From Prevotellaceae bacterium UBA4361 (GTDB lineage Bacteria; Bacteroidota; Bacteroidia; Bacteroidales; Bacteroidaceae), in assembly GCA_002393575.1 (NCBI GenBank), contig DGSN01000018.1, positions 12,467 through 76,466 on the forward strand: 64,000 nucleotides of DNA, written 5' to 3'. Below, in pieces: positions 36,705-47,558 of the stretch (the first letter of the stretch is position 1; every line of letters begins with the position of its first letter). A program made the translations under genes and the position numbers. Below the pieces are notes generated by a model. The model was given only the letters and a program-made list of their open reading frames with translations, was not told the origin of the DNA and did not search any database.

Positions 36705-39548
36705 ATGGAATACAATTTCAAAGAGATTGAGAAGAAATGGCAGCAACGCTGGGTGGAGCAGAAGACTTACCACGTTGTTGAAGACGAGAACAAGCAGAAG
36801 TTCTATGTGCTGAACATGTTCCCTTATCCATCGGGCGCAGGACTGCACGTGGGACATCCGCTGGGATACATAGCAAGCGACATCTATGCACGCTACAAGC
36901 GTTTGCAGGGTTTCAATGTGCTGAACCCGATGGGCTACGATGCCTACGGACTGCCAGCAGAGCAGTATGCCATCCAGACTGGTCAGCATCCTGAAATCAC
37001 TACTTTCCAGAATATCGACCACTATCGCGAACAGCTCGACAAGATTGGTTTCTGCTTCGACTGGGATCGCGAGGTGCGCACCTGCGACCCTGACTACTAT
37101 CACTGGACGCAGTGGGCTTTCCAACTCATGTACGAAAGCTACTACGACAACGACTTGCAGAAGGCTCAGCCTATCGACAAGTTGGTGAAGCACCTCGAAG
37201 AGAAAGGCACTGAGGGACTGAATGCCGCTGGTTCGGAAGAACTCACGCTGACGGCTGCTGAATGGAACGCAATGGACGAGAAGCAGAAGAGCGACACGCT
37301 GATGAACTGGCGCATTGCTTTCTTGGGTGAGACAATGGTGAACTGGTGCCCTCAGCTTGGCACGGTGCTTGCCAATGATGAGGTTGTTGATGGTGTGTCG
37401 GTGCGAGGCGGTTATCCTGTTGTGCAGAAGAAGATGCGCCAGTGGTGCCTCCGTGTGAGTGCCTACTCGCAGCGTCTGCTCGACGGACTCGACACGATTC
37501 AGTGGACGGAGAGTCTGAAGGAAACCCAGCGCAACTGGATTGGTCGCTCGGAAGGAACGGAAGTGGAGTTCTATGTGGCTGATTCCGACAAGCATTTCAC
37601 CATCTTCACCACCCGTGCAGATACGATGTTCGGAGTGACGTTCATGGTGTTGGCTCCAGAGAGCGAACTCGTAGCAGAACTGACTACGCCTGAGCAGAAG
37701 GCGGAGGTGGATGCCTATCTGGAACAGGTGAAGAAGCGCACGGAACGCGAGCGCATGATTGACAAGAAGGTGACGGGTGTGTTCACGGGCAGCTATGCCA
37801 TCAACCCATTCACTGGCGAGAAGAACCCAATCTGGGTGAGCGACTACGTGCTGGCAGGTTATGGAACGGGTGCTATCATGGCTGTTCCTGCTCACGACTC
37901 ACGCGACTATGCCTTTGCCAAGCACTTCAACCTTCCTATCATTCCGCTCATCGAGGGTGCCGACGTGAGCGAAGAGAGCTACGATGCGAAGGAAGGTATT
38001 GTGATGAACAGTCCACGTCCAGGCGTGACTCCATATATTGATTTCTCCCTCAATGGCTTGACCATCAAGGAAGCCATCGCTGCCACGAAGGAATACGTGG
38101 AATCCCACAAGTTGGGACGCGTGAAGGTGAACTACCGCTTGCGCGATGCCATCTTCTCTCGTCAGCGTTATTGGGGTGAGCCATTCCCTGTGTATTACAA
38201 GAACGGCATCCCTCAGATGATTCCATCGGAGTGCTTGCCTTTGCTCCTGCCAGAAGTGGATAAGTTCCTCCCTACCGAAACGGGTGAACCGCCACTCGGC
38301 AACGCTACGAAATGGGCTTGGGACGAGCAGAACAAGCAGGTGGTGGAGAACTCGAAGATTGACAATGTGACAGTGTTCCCCATCGAACTCTACACTATGC
38401 CAGGATTTGCGGGTAGTTCGGCTTACTACCTCCGCTACATGGACCCTCACAACAAGACAGCCCTCGTGAGCGAGAAGGCAGATACCTACTGGAAGCATGT
38501 TGACCTCTACGTGGGAGGAACGGAACATGCAACGGGTCACCTCATCTACAGCCGTTTCTGGAACAAAGTGCTTCACGACTACGGCTACAGCTGCGAGGAA
38601 GAACCATTCCAGAAGCTCATCAACCAGGGTATGATTCAGGGTCGTTCGAACTTTGTGTATCGCATCAAGGACACGAATACTTTTGTGAGCTACAACCTCA
38701 GCAAGGAGTACGATGTGACACCTATCCATGTGGATGTGAACATCGTGCAGAACGATGTGCTCGACGTGGAGGCATTCAAGGCTTGGCGACCAGAATACGA
38801 GACGGCTGAGTTCATTCTCGAAGACGGTAAGTACATCTGTGGCTGGGCCATCGAGAAGATGTCGAAATCCATGTTCAACGTGGTGAACCCTGACATGATT
38901 GTGGAGCGTTTCGGTGCCGACACCCTTCGTCTTTATGAAATGTTCCTCGGTCCTGTGGAGGCAAGCAAGCCTTGGGACACCAACGGAATCGACGGTTGCC
39001 ACCGCTTCTTGAAGAAACTGTGGATGTTCGCTTTCGACAAGGAAGGCAAACTGCGTTGCAACAACCCAGAAAGCACGAAGGAAGAGCTGAAGTCCATCCA
39101 CAAGCTCATCAAGAAAGTTACGCAGGACATTGAGAACTTCTCTTATAACACCTCTGTCTCTGCCTTCATGATTTGCTTGAACGAGCTGAACCAGATGAAG
39201 AGCACGAGCAAGGAAGTGCTGGAGAACTTTGTTGTGCTGTTGGCTCCATTCTGCCCTCACATCGCAGAAGAACTTTGGGAGGCACTCGGACACGACACCA
39301 CTGTCTGCGATGCACAATGGCCAGTGTGCAACGAGGAATACCTGAAAGAAGATGCCATCAACCTCACCATCAGTTTCAATGGCAAGGCACGCTTCCAGAT
39401 GTCGTTCCCTGTGGATGCCGACAATGCCACCATCGAAAAGGCTGTGTTAGAGAATCCACAGTCGGCTAAGTACATGGAAGGCTTCCAGCACGTGAAGACG
39501 ATTGTGGTGCCAAAGAAGATTGTGAATATCGTACTGAAGAAAATTTAA
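36705..39548 (+). CDS. leuS: Leucyl-tRNA synthetase
   Basis: 947 residues, class I. The HIGH box appears as HVGH in [15 protein letters not shown] near residue 46. The KMSKS motif is in [15 protein letters not shown]. The editing (CP1) domain and a C-terminal anticodon-binding part are present. It charges tRNA-Leu in the cytoplasm. Start ATG 36705 gives the conserved [14 protein letters not shown] hairpin with GCTTCGG and CCGAAGC follows at 39555-39575. Confidence 0.97.
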   Translation: MEYNFKEIEKKWQQRWVEQKTYHVVEDENKQKFYVLNMFPYPSGAGLHVGHPLGYIASDIYARYKRLQGFNVLNPMGYDAYGLPAEQYAIQTGQHPEITTFQNIDHYREQLDKIGFCFDWDREVRTCDPDYYHWTQWAFQLMYESYYDNDLQKAQPIDKLVKHLEEKGTEGLNAAGSEELTLTAAEWNAMDEKQKSDTLMNWRIAFLGETMVNWCPQLGTVLANDEVVDGVSVRGGYPVVQKKMRQWCLRVSAYSQRLLDGLDTIQWTESLKETQRNWIGRSEGTEVEFYVADSDKHFTIFTTRADTMFGVTFMVLAPESELVAELTTPEQKAEVDAYLEQVKKRTERERMIDKKVTGVFTGSYAINPFTGEKNPIWVSDYVLAGYGTGAIMAVPAHDSRDYAFAKHFNLPIIPLIEGADVSEESYDAKEGIVMNSPRPGVTPYIDFSLNGLTIKEAIAATKEYVESHKLGRVKVNYRLRDAIFSRQRYWGEPFPVYYKNGIPQMIPSECLPLLLPEVDKFLPTETGEPPLGNATKWAWDEQNKQVVENSKIDNVTVFPIELYTMPGFAGSSAYYLRYMDPHNKTALVSEKADTYWKHVDLYVGGTEHATGHLIYSRFWNKVLHDYGYSCEEEPFQKLINQGMIQGRSNFVYRIKDTNTFVSYNLSKEYDVTPIHVDVNIVQNDVLDVEAFKAWRPEYETAEFILEDGKYICGWAIEKMSKSMFNVVNPDMIVERFGADTLRLYEMFLGPVEASKPWDTNGIDGCHRFLKKLWMFAFDKEGKLRCNNPESTKEELKSIHKLIKKVTQDIENFSYNTSVSAFMICLNELNQMKSTSKEVLENFVVLLAPFCPHIAEELWEALGHDTTVCDAQWPVCNEEYLKEDAINLTISFNGKARFQMSFPVDADNATIEKAVLENPQSAKYMEGFQHVKTIVVPKKIVNIVLKKI

Positions 39549-39554
39549 ATGAAG

Positions 39555-39577
39555 AAAGGCTTCGGCAAAACCGAAGC
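39555..39577. repeat. GCTTCGG hairpin between leuS and yitT
   Basis: GGCTTCGGCAAAACCGAAGC forms a tight stem. Almost the same sequence codes for the last residues of the glycosyltransferase at 57690-57712. Confidence 0.55.
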
Positions 39578-39588
39578 TTACTAACAAT

Positions 39589-40515
39589 ATGCAACCCAGC
39601 ATTCCTGAATTTGCACGGAACATAGCACTTGAGGCTCGCGACTACGTGATGATTACGATCGCCCTCGTGTTCTATGCTTTTGCTCTCACCTGTTTCATGC
39701 TTCCCTACAGTATCACGACGGGAGGCATAGCGGGTGTTTCTTCCATTGTCTATTTCGTCACCAACATGATGAACCCTGGGCATGGATTCGAAGTGCAATA
39801 CACATACCTTATTATAAATGTGGTGTTCCTCATTGTCGCCATCAAGGAATTGGGATGGAAATTCTGCATCAAGACCATCTACGCTGTTCTGATGCTCACC
39901 TTCATCCTTTGGCTGATGCAACGCATTGTGGGAAATGACCCAGCGACAGGTCTGCCTCGTCCTTTCGTGAAGAACCAGGCATTCATGTCGTGCATCATCG
40001 GAGCCGTGATTGAGGGTCTTGGCCTTGCCATCTGCTTCCTCAATAATGGTTCGACAGGAGGAACGGATATCATTGCCGCCATCGTGAACAAATACCGCAA
40101 CGTGTCGTTGGGCTATGTGATTATGGTGTGCGATGTCATCATCATTTCCTCTTGCTGGTTTGTGTTCCACGACGTGGAACGACTCGTGTTTGGCTATGCC
40201 ACACTGTTCATCTCTGCCTTCACGCTCGACTATGTGATGAACCGTCAGCGGCAGTCGGTGCAGTTCATGATTTTCTCTCGCAACTACTCCAAGATTGCTG
40301 ATGCCATCAATGCCACAGGTCGAGGTGTGACCGTGCTCGACGGAACGGGTTGGTACACCAAGACGGAGCGAAAGGTGGTGGTGTGCTTGGCACGTAAGCG
40401 CGAAAGCATCAATATCTTCCGTATGATTAAGTTTATCGACCCATACGCCTTTGTTTCGATGGGAAATGTGCAGGGTGTGTATGGCGAAGGATTTGACAAG
40501 ATGAAAGTGAAAAAA
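39589..40515 (+). CDS. YitT-family membrane protein (fused in frame to RdgB)
   Basis: The first ~309 residues of one 506-residue frame. They contain an N-terminal set of membrane segments ([47 protein letters not shown]) and a cytoplasmic C-terminal DUF2179 domain ([37 protein letters not shown]). The frame does not end; it continues straight into RdgB. With one A fewer in the A7 run at 40510-40516 the protein would end KVKK-stop with a TGA overlapping the rdgB ATG. See the RdgB entry and findings. Confidence 0.8.
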
Positions 40516-41109
40516 ATGAGTTCGAAGCGAACCGTCGTGTTTGCTACCAATAATCAGCACAAACTCGAAGAGGTGCGTGCCATGCTGGGCGATGACTTCG
40601 AAGTGCGCAGTTTGGAGGACATCGGTTGTCGTCAGGAAATTCCTGAGACAGGCGAGACCTTCCGCGAGAATGCCAGTCAGAAGGCACACTTTGTGAAGAA
40701 ATTCTATGGTTTCGACTGTTTCGCCGATGATACGGGACTGGAAGTGGAAGCCTTGAATGGTGCGCCAGGAGTGCGTTCGGCTCGTTATGCTTCTGAAGTG
40801 GGGCATGACTCTCAGGCGAATATGGACAAGTTGCTCGGCGAATTGCAGAACCAGCAGAACCGCAAGGCCGACTTCTGCACTGTCATTGCCTTTGTGACTG
40901 ACAATGCCGACTATTACTTCGAAGGAAAGGTGGATGGACACATCATCGACGAGAAGCGAGGTGAAGGCGGCTTTGGCTATGACCCAATCTTCGTGCCAGA
41001 AGGATACGAAAAGACCTTTGCTGAAATGAGTGCTGAAGAGAAGAACAGCATCAGTCACAGAGGTCGTGCTGTGGTGAAACTCGTTGAGTTCCTTCGGACA
41101 CAGCCGTAA
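40516..41109 (+). CDS. rdgB: RdgB/HAM1 non-canonical purine NTP pyrophosphatase (in-frame with YitT)
   Basis: From ATG 40516 ([20 protein letters not shown]) the last 197 residues form a complete Rdg[14 protein letters not shown] is the substrate-binding start, [24 protein letters not shown] the catalytic part, and [14 protein letters not shown] and ISHRGRA finish it. It splits ITP, XTP and dITP, keeping modified bases out of DNA. The YitT frame runs into it without a stop, so the protein could be made as a fusion or separately from this ATG. Confidence 0.85.
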   Translation: MSSKRTVVFATNNQHKLEEVRAMLGDDFEVRSLEDIGCRQEIPETGETFRENASQKAHFVKKFYGFDCFADDTGLEVEALNGAPGVRSARYASEVGHDSQANMDKLLGELQNQQNRKADFCTVIAFVTDNADYYFEGKVDGHIIDEKRGEGGFGYDPIFVPEGYEKTFAEMSAEEKNSISHRGRAVVKLVEFLRTQP

Positions 41110-41125
41110 GGCATAGAATAATAAA

Positions 41126-41160
41126 AGCCTCACCCCAACCCCTCTCCAAAGGGCAAGGGG
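41126..41160. repeat. CTCACCCCAACCCCTC palindromic repeat
   Basis: CCCCAACCCCTC followed by AAAGGGCAAGGGGAG is the same repeat type that is translated around the DUF559 gene at 47.5-48.1 kb. It lies 16 nt after rdgB. Confidence 0.6.
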
Positions 41161-41164
41161 AGTA

Positions 41165-41220
41165 GAATGAAGAAATAAAGAGTATATTTCATTCTTCATT
41201 TTTCATTCTTCATTCATAAT
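41165..41220. repeat. ATTCTTC-type heptamer array
   Basis: CATTCTTCATT units in 7-nt steps just upstream of porZ. Confidence 0.55.
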
Positions 41221-41239
41221 AAACTCACTATAGAAAACA

Positions 41240-43552
41240 ATGATGAAACGAAGCTTCTTCTCCCTGCTCTTGTTGCTTGTCTTTGCCTACGCGAAGGCTG
41301 GCAATGGTGATTGGCGCGTCTATGCTGCCTATCATGATGCGCAAAAAGTGGTGTCGCTGCACAACCGTGTCTATGTGTTGAGCGATGGTGGACTATACAG
41401 CTATGACCCTGAGGACACCAGTGTGGAAACCTACACCAAGGCGAATTCGCTGAGCGACCACGGCATCTACGACATAGAACCATGCGAAGCCACGGAAGAG
41501 CTCGTCATTGTCTATACGAACGGAAACATTGACCTGCTTGATGCCGATGGCGAATCCTTCAGTATGCCCGACCTGAAATTGAAGTCGCTGAGCGATAAGC
41601 ATATTAACAATGTGTGCATCGATGGAACGACGCTTTACGTTTCCACCAATTCGGGTGTGGTGCTGGTGAATCTGAAGAATCACACTTTCGGAAACTTCTA
41701 CTCCATCAACCAGATGATTAACGATGTGGTGCTGGATGCCAATAATATGTATGCTGCGACGACCGATGGTGTCTTTGTGGGTAAGTTGAGCGACAATCTG
41801 CTGGATGGCAAGAACTGGAAGCTGCTGAGTTCGGTGCCTGTTTGGGATTTCATCACCTTCAATGGAAGCATTTATGCAGTCACTCCCAATGCCTTGCTGA
41901 AAGTGACCAACAACAGCGATTTTTCCACGACGGCTGTTGTCAATTCCATGCCAAGCGAGTGCTATGTGTGCAATGGGCAGCTCTTCTACAGGGTGAATGG
42001 TTCGCTCTATTGCATCGACGCCAGTGGAAGTACACAGAACTTGGGTAGCCAAAGCATCAAAGACCTCAGTTATTCGCAAAACACCTACTGGGCTGCCTGC
42101 GGAGAAAAGGGACTGATGGGCTACACGCTCAGTGGCAACAGCTTCACGCAGAAGATAGCGTCCGTCATTCCCGACAGTCCTCGCAGGAACTACGCCTATC
42201 AGATGAAGATGATAGACAACAAGCGACTGCTCATGACTGGCGGTGCTTTCAACTATCCCGAAGTACACTATGAAGGAACCGTGATGAAGTATGAGGGCAA
42301 CACTTGGTCGTACTTCGATGAGGCAGGACCTAAAGAAGCCTTGGGCAATGATGATTGGTATATCAATGTCACTGATATTGTGCAGGACAGAAACGACTCG
42401 TCGCACCACTTTGTGAGTGCTGCTTGTTCGGGGTTGTTTGAGTTCAAGGGCGGTAAACTGACGAAGAATTACACTTACAACAATTCTCCACTCACTTCTA
42501 TTCTTCCTACGGGTCGTCGTCCTGGCTACTATGTTCGTATTACGGGTTTGTCTTACGACTCACAGAACAACCTATGGATGTGCAACAATGAGTGCGACAC
42601 CATCGTTCGCATTCTGAGGTCTAACGGCACGTGGACATCTTACTATATGTCGGAAGTGACGAAATATCCAACCTTCGACCACATTGTGTTTGACAAACGA
42701 GGATGGGCGTGGATCAATTCCCGTCGTTCTACCAGTTCAGGTCATGAAGCAGGAGTCGTCATTGTGAATACGAACAACAATCCTGGCACCCCATCGGGTT
42801 TCTCACACAAATTCATCACTACTTTCAGAAACCAAGATGGAACTTCCTACACGCCAACCTTGTTCACTTGCATGAAGGAGGACTTGGATGGCTATATGTG
42901 GATAGGATGTAACAGCGGTCTGTTTGTGTCTTACTCGCCAGCTGACGTGTTCAAATCCGATTTCTATTTCACTCAGGTGAAAGTGCCACGCAACGACGGT
43001 TCCAACTTGGCAGACTACCTTCTGAGCGAGGTGCCTATCAAGTGCATCACCATCGACGGAGGCAATCGCAAATGGATTGGAACCAGCGGTTCGGGCGTGT
43101 TCCTTGTGAGTGCTGACGGACTCGAAACCATCGAGCATTTCACCAAGGAAAACTCTCCACTCATCAGCGACGACATCTACGATATCCAAATCAATGGCGA
43201 GACGGGCGAAGTGTTTATCTCCACCAATGAAGGACTCGTGTCCTACTATGGCGATGCCACCGACCCAGCCGCTACGTTGGAAAAAAACAATGTGCTGGTC
43301 TATCCGAATCCTGTGCGTCCTGATTATACGGGCAATATCAGCGTAACGGGTCTTGCCTACGACACCAATGTGAAGATTGTGAACGCGGCTGGAAAATTGG
43401 TCAACGAAGGCACGAGTGTAGGAGGTGAATACACGTGGAATGGTCGTCTGTCCAGTGGAAAACGCTGTGCTTCGGGCGTCTACTATGTGCTTGCTGCTGA
43501 TTCGGAAGGCAAGAAAGGAGTGGTTGCCAAGTTCTTAATGGTTCGAGACTAA
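41240..43552 (+). CDS. porZ: Type IX secretion beta-propeller protein PorZ
   Basis: 770 residues with signal peptide MMKRSFFSLLLLLVFAYAKA. Most of the protein is a two-part beta-propeller (two-component-regulator-type repeats: VYVLSDGGLYSYDPEDTSVE, LYVSTNSGVVLVNL, WIGTSGSGVFLVSADGLETI). The C-terminal sorting domain begins VLVYPNPVRPDYTGNISVTG and ends VVAKFLMVRD. PorZ is a surface component of the type IX system, thought to help attach cargo to A-LPS. Its presence agrees with the secreted proteins in this window. Confidence 0.88.
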   Translation: MMKRSFFSLLLLLVFAYAKAGNGDWRVYAAYHDAQKVVSLHNRVYVLSDGGLYSYDPEDTSVETYTKANSLSDHGIYDIEPCEATEELVIVYTNGNIDLLDADGESFSMPDLKLKSLSDKHINNVCIDGTTLYVSTNSGVVLVNLKNHTFGNFYSINQMINDVVLDANNMYAATTDGVFVGKLSDNLLDGKNWKLLSSVPVWDFITFNGSIYAVTPNALLKVTNNSDFSTTAVVNSMPSECYVCNGQLFYRVNGSLYCIDASGSTQNLGSQSIKDLSYSQNTYWAACGEKGLMGYTLSGNSFTQKIASVIPDSPRRNYAYQMKMIDNKRLLMTGGAFNYPEVHYEGTVMKYEGNTWSYFDEAGPKEALGNDDWYINVTDIVQDRNDSSHHFVSAACSGLFEFKGGKLTKNYTYNNSPLTSILPTGRRPGYYVRITGLSYDSQNNLWMCNNECDTIVRILRSNGTWTSYYMSEVTKYPTFDHIVFDKRGWAWINSRRSTSSGHEAGVVIVNTNNNPGTPSGFSHKFITTFRNQDGTSYTPTLFTCMKEDLDGYMWIGCNSGLFVSYSPADVFKSDFYFTQVKVPRNDGSNLADYLLSEVPIKCITIDGGNRKWIGTSGSGVFLVSADGLETIEHFTKENSPLISDDIYDIQINGETGEVFISTNEGLVSYYGDATDPAATLEKNNVLVYPNPVRPDYTGNISVTGLAYDTNVKIVNAAGKLVNEGTSVGGEYTWNGRLSSGKRCASGVYYVLAADSEGKKGVVAKFLMVRD

Positions 43553-43604
43553 AAAGTGAAAAGCGAAAAGTGAAAAATGCCATTTCTTTTGAGATAATTT
43601 GTGT

Positions 43605-43631
43605 GAATCTTTGCTCGGCGTAGCCAATTTG
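43605..43631. repeat. Nested short repeat, shorter copy
   Basis: GAATCTTTGCTCGGCG and then TAGCCAATTTG, a variant of the copies at 24633 and 61419. Confidence 0.55.
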
Positions 43632-43694
43632 TTGATGATAATTACTACCAGCGAGAACTCACCAACTTAAATACTCATAAACTCAAAAACTCAA

Positions 43695-45362
43695 ATGATG
43701 CGTTGTTTGGCTTGCGCTATGTGGCTCTCTCTTTGGTTGGTTGTAGGTGTGGCACGAAGCCAGACCTACAACCAACTGCTTTTATCTGCGGTTGAGGAAG
43801 AACGTGTCGGAGGACATCCAATCCTTTGCGACACCACCGACCATCGTTTTTGCCTGGTTGCCATTTCTCCCGATGAAAAGGCTGATTTTGGCAAGACTTC
43901 TTCTGTTGAGAGAACCTTTCTACTGAACGACACAACTTCCGAAACACTTACTATTCATCTCACTTCGCTTCCCATTGTTCATGTTCAATCGACTGGCATT
44001 TCCACCAATTTCTCTCATGGTCGTCTTTCTTTCTACGACCCAGCGGCTACAGAACCATTGACTTTCGAGATGGAAGTGCGCTGGCGAGGTGCCACTACGC
44101 TTCAGCGTCCGAAAAAATCGTATGCCGTGAAACTCATGGATGAGGCTGGTGAGAAATTCAATCATTCGTTTTTCGGACTTCGGAGCGACAATTCGTGGAT
44201 TCTCGATGCCATGTCGGTTGACAAGGCTCGAATGAGAAACCGCATTTCCACTGACCTTTGGAATGACTTTTCTGCTTCTTCCTATATCAAAGCGTTTGAA
44301 CCCACAGCCCTCAATGGCACACGTGGTGAGTTTGTCGAGGTGTTTTATAATCACCGCTATCAAGGTGTGTATTGCATGACTGAGAAGATTGACCGCAAGC
44401 AATTGCAACTTCTCAAGTTCAAGGGCGAGCAGATGCGCGGTGTGCTCTACAAAACGAAGAAATGGAACACCTTAGTGGCTACAGCTGATGTGCCTACTTC
44501 TGCGCAAAGTGAGTGGAACGGCGTGGAGATATCTTATCCGAATTTGGAAGAAGGAGAACCTGTGGATTGGTCGCCTCTGCTGAATGTCATGGATTTCCTC
44601 ACCAATTCTTCCACGGTAACGCTGCGGCATGATTTGCCGAAACGAATCGACCTCGATGTGTGGCGCGACTATTTCCTCTTCATTGAACTGCTCTTGGCTG
44701 AGGACAACGACTGTAAGAACCAGTGCGTGTATTTTTACGATGCAACCGACTCCACTTCTCTCTTGGGCATAGCACCGTGGGATTTGGATCACTCATGGGG
44801 TAGGGACTATCAAGGTCGGGCTCTCGATGCCCAAAAGGTTTTTCCTCTCTACAATCGTGTCAATAGTTGTCTGCGCTATTACTATGGAACTACGAACTAT
44901 GCAAAGGAAAGATATATAGAGTTGCGCACCAATTATCTCTGCGCTGATTCTTTGCAAGAGCGATTCCGACGAGTGTTCCAACTCTTTCGTGACAACCATG
45001 TGGATGAGCGTGAGGAACTCAGATGGAACGGACGAGACGACATCGTTCTCGATTTTGATGCAGAGGAAGACTATATCCTTCAGTGGATTGTTAATCGGCT
45101 TGCCTATCTCGATAGCAAATACGGATACGAAGATGTTCCCGTTTCATCCATCGCTTCTGCAACCACAGTTTCAACTCCTTATTCTATCACAACGAACAAG
45201 GAAACGCTCTGTGTGAAGGCTCGGAGTCCTTTTTCCCTTCGCATCACCACTCTACAAGGTCGCAACCTATGCCAGAGGCAGATGAAAGCTGATGAAACGC
45301 TTGTCTTGCCTTTACCAAGTGGCATTTATCTTGTCAATTCGACTAAAATTGTGATTCCATAG
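43695..45362 (+). CDS. CotH kinase-family secreted protein
   Basis: 555 residues with signal peptide MMRCLACAMWLSLWLVVGVARS. The CotH core has VRWRGATTLQRPKKSYAVKL, WILDAMSVDKARMRNRIS, GVYCMTEKIDR and the catalytic-region IAPWDLDHSWGRD. CotH proteins are atypical kinases of spore coats in Firmicutes; in Bacteroidetes they are secreted and of unknown role. The tail (RITTLQGRNLCQRQM and LPSGIYLVNS) resembles a type IX-type sorting module. It follows porZ by 142 nt. Confidence 0.82.
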   Translation: MMRCLACAMWLSLWLVVGVARSQTYNQLLLSAVEEERVGGHPILCDTTDHRFCLVAISPDEKADFGKTSSVERTFLLNDTTSETLTIHLTSLPIVHVQSTGISTNFSHGRLSFYDPAATEPLTFEMEVRWRGATTLQRPKKSYAVKLMDEAGEKFNHSFFGLRSDNSWILDAMSVDKARMRNRISTDLWNDFSASSYIKAFEPTALNGTRGEFVEVFYNHRYQGVYCMTEKIDRKQLQLLKFKGEQMRGVLYKTKKWNTLVATADVPTSAQSEWNGVEISYPNLEEGEPVDWSPLLNVMDFLTNSSTVTLRHDLPKRIDLDVWRDYFLFIELLLAEDNDCKNQCVYFYDATDSTSLLGIAPWDLDHSWGRDYQGRALDAQKVFPLYNRVNSCLRYYYGTTNYAKERYIELRTNYLCADSLQERFRRVFQLFRDNHVDEREELRWNGRDDIVLDFDAEEDYILQWIVNRLAYLDSKYGYEDVPVSSIASATTVSTPYSITTNKETLCVKARSPFSLRITTLQGRNLCQRQMKADETLVLPLPSGIYLVNSTKIVIP

Positions 45363-45517
45363 CTGAAATGTGATTTTCTGTGCAGGCTGTTTCTTTCATT
45401 ATTCTCTCGAAACTTTGTAAAACGCTTACAAACTGATTTTATTTTGCGGAAAATAAAATGATTTTGTTGCGAAAACGCTCTTTTTGTATGAAAACACACA
45501 TTTATATGTGAAAATAT

Positions 45518-45548
45518 TTTGATAAGTTGCATATTTTACCGAACTTTG
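45518..45548 (+). promoter_or_regulatory. Promoter of korA
   Basis: TTTG (45518-45521), 19-nt spacer, GAACTTTG (45541-45548), one mismatch to TAnnTTTG. The leader carries an 11-bp inverted repeat, ATGCATTTTCA/TGAAAATGCAT (45569-45579 and 45614-45624). Nothing else is seen in 45363-45675. Confidence 0.5.
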
Positions 45549-45675
45549 CACCCGAAATTCATTGATATATGCATTTTCATCCGTCGTTTTCTGCATTTTT
45601 ATGCAAAAATCTCTGAAAATGCATGATTTTTTTGATTACTATTTTGAAAGGATTGAAATAAACAAATAGGTTATT

Positions 45676-47547
45676 ATGGCAGAAGATTTGGAAATCAAAG
45701 AGTTGAGCGACGTTGCCGTGCGCTTTTCAGGTGATTCTGGCGATGGTATGCAATTGGCTGGAAACATCTTCTCTACGGTTTCTGCTACCGTAGGCAACAG
45801 CATTAGTACATTCCCCGATTATCCTGCGGACATCCGTGCCCCTCAAGGTTCGTTGACGGGCGTTTCGGGTTTCCAAGTACATATTGGCGCTGAAATGGTC
45901 TATACCCCAGGCGACAAGTGCGATGTGCTTGTGGCGATGAATGCCGCTGCCCTGAAGACTCAGTACAAGTATGCAAAGCCTGGTGCAGCCATCATCATCG
46001 ACACCGATGCCTTTGGTCCAAGCGACTTGAAGAAGGCTGCTTTCACAACCGACGACCCGCTCAAGGAAATGAACATCGACCCCGACCGTGTCATTGCTTG
46101 TCCTATCACCCAGATGGTGAAGGACTGTTTGGCTGACTCGGGCATGGATCCTAAGTCTGTCCTCAAGTGTCGCAATATGTTTGCGCTCGGACTCGTCTGC
46201 TGGCTTTTCGACCGCGACCTCAACATTGCCTACAACTTCCTGCGTGAGAAGTTCGCCAAGAAGCCAGGCGTGGCTGAAGCCAACATCAAGGTCATTCAGG
46301 CTGGTTACGACTACGGACACAACACTCACTCCAGCGTTGCTAATGTCTATCGCATTGAGTCGAAAGTGAAAGTGCCAGGACGCTACATGGACATCACGGG
46401 CAACAAGGCTACTGCTTACGGTTTCATTGCTGCTGCTGAGAAGGCTGGGCTCAAGCTCTACCTCGGTTCCTATCCTATCACTCCTGCCACCGACGTGCTT
46501 CACGAACTCTCCAAGCACAAGTCGCTCGGTGTGACCACCGTTCAGTGCGAGGACGAAATATCAGGCTGTGCCTCTGCTGTGGGTGCATCCTTCGCTGGTG
46601 CGTTGGCTGTCACTTCCACGTCGGGACCTGGCATCTGCTTGAAGTCAGAAGCCATGAACCTTGCTGTCATCATGGAACTCCCGCTTGTTGTTCTCGATGT
46701 GCAGCGTGGTGGTCCTGCCACAGGTCTTCCTACCAAGTCGGAACAGACCGACCTCTTGCAGGTGCTCTTCGGCAGAAACGGTGAATCGCCTATGCCTGTC
46801 ATGGCTGCCATCAGTCCGACCGACTGTTTCGATGCAGCATATCAAGCAGCAAAGATGGCACTTGAACACATGACTCCTGTCGTACTCCTTACCGATGCCT
46901 ACGTTGCGAATGGTTCGGGTGCGCTCAAGTTGCCTAACCTCAACGATTATCCAGACATCAATCCTCCTTACGTTCCTGAAGAACTCCGCGGTTCATGGGC
47001 TCCTTACCTCCGCAACGAGGAAACGGGTGTGCGCTATTGGGCAGTGCCTGGACGTGAAGGCTTCGAGCACATTCTGGGTGGCTTGGAGAAGGACAACAAG
47101 ACAGGTGCTATCTCCACCGACCCTGAGAACCACGACTTGATGACACGTTTGCGTCAGGCGAAAATCAACAAGATTCAGGTGCCAGACCTCGAAGTGCTGG
47201 GCGACAAGGACGATGCCGACTTGCTCATTGTAGGTTTCGGTGGCACTTACGGACACCTCCATGCTGCTATGGACGAGCTTCGTGCAGCAGGCAAGAAGGT
47301 GGCGATGGCACATTTCAAGTATATCAACCCTCTGCCAAAGAACACTGCCGAAGTGCTGGGCAAGTATCCAAAGGTGGTCGTTGCCGAGCAGAACATGGGA
47401 CAGTTGGCTGCTTTCCTCCGCATGAAGGTGGACGGATTTGTTCCTGCCCAGTTCAATCAGGTGAAGGGTCAGCCATTCGTCGTGAGCGAATTGGTGGAAG
47501 CTTTTAGCAGCCTCCTCCTAACCTCCCCCAAAGGGGAGGAATCCTAA
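45676..47547 (+). CDS. korA: 2-oxoglutarate:ferredoxin oxidoreductase, fused gamma/alpha subunit
   Basis: 623 residues. The gamma part comes first (VRFSGDSGDGMQLAGNIFSTVSA). The alpha part follows (LGSYPITPATDVLHELSK, VTSTSGPGICLKSEAMNLAV). The C-terminal domain has LIVGFGGTYGHLHAAMDELR and VVVAEQNMGQLAAFLR. It works with KorB and ferredoxin, converting 2-oxoglutarate to succinyl-CoA or in reverse. The end is unusual: after VSELVEAF come SSLLLTSPKGEES, encoded by a palindromic CCCC/GGGG repeat that lies next to the DUF559 gene. Confidence 0.93.
   Translation: MAEDLEIKELSDVAVRFSGDSGDGMQLAGNIFSTVSATVGNSISTFPDYPADIRAPQGSLTGVSGFQVHIGAEMVYTPGDKCDVLVAMNAAALKTQYKYAKPGAAIIIDTDAFGPSDLKKAAFTTDDPLKEMNIDPDRVIACPITQMVKDCLADSGMDPKSVLKCRNMFALGLVCWLFDRDLNIAYNFLREKFAKKPGVAEANIKVIQAGYDYGHNTHSSVANVYRIESKVKVPGRYMDITGNKATAYGFIAAAEKAGLKLYLGSYPITPATDVLHELSKHKSLGVTTVQCEDEISGCASAVGASFAGALAVTSTSGPGICLKSEAMNLAVIMELPLVVLDVQRGGPATGLPTKSEQTDLLQVLFGRNGESPMPVMAAISPTDCFDAAYQAAKMALEHMTPVVLLTDAYVANGSGALKLPNLNDYPDINPPYVPEELRGSWAPYLRNEETGVRYWAVPGREGFEHILGGLEKDNKTGAISTDPENHDLMTRLRQAKINKIQVPDLEVLGDKDDADLLIVGFGGTYGHLHAAMDELRAAGKKVAMAHFKYINPLPKNTAEVLGKYPKVVVAEQNMGQLAAFLRMKVDGFVPAQFNQVKGQPFVVSELVEAFSSLLLTSPKGEES
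47515..47545. repeat. CCTCCCCC/GGGGAGG repeat at the korA 3' end
   Basis: CCTCCCC-caaa-GGGGAGG forms a stem and is translated as SLLLTSPKGEE. Related copies lie at 47580-47612, 48037-48070 and 41126-41160. Confidence 0.7.
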
Positions 47548-47558
47548 GCCAATGAGCT

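Noticed and set aside
36672..37895. Long open frame opposite leuS
   Set aside because: Antisense shadow of leuS; composition and content show no protein family.
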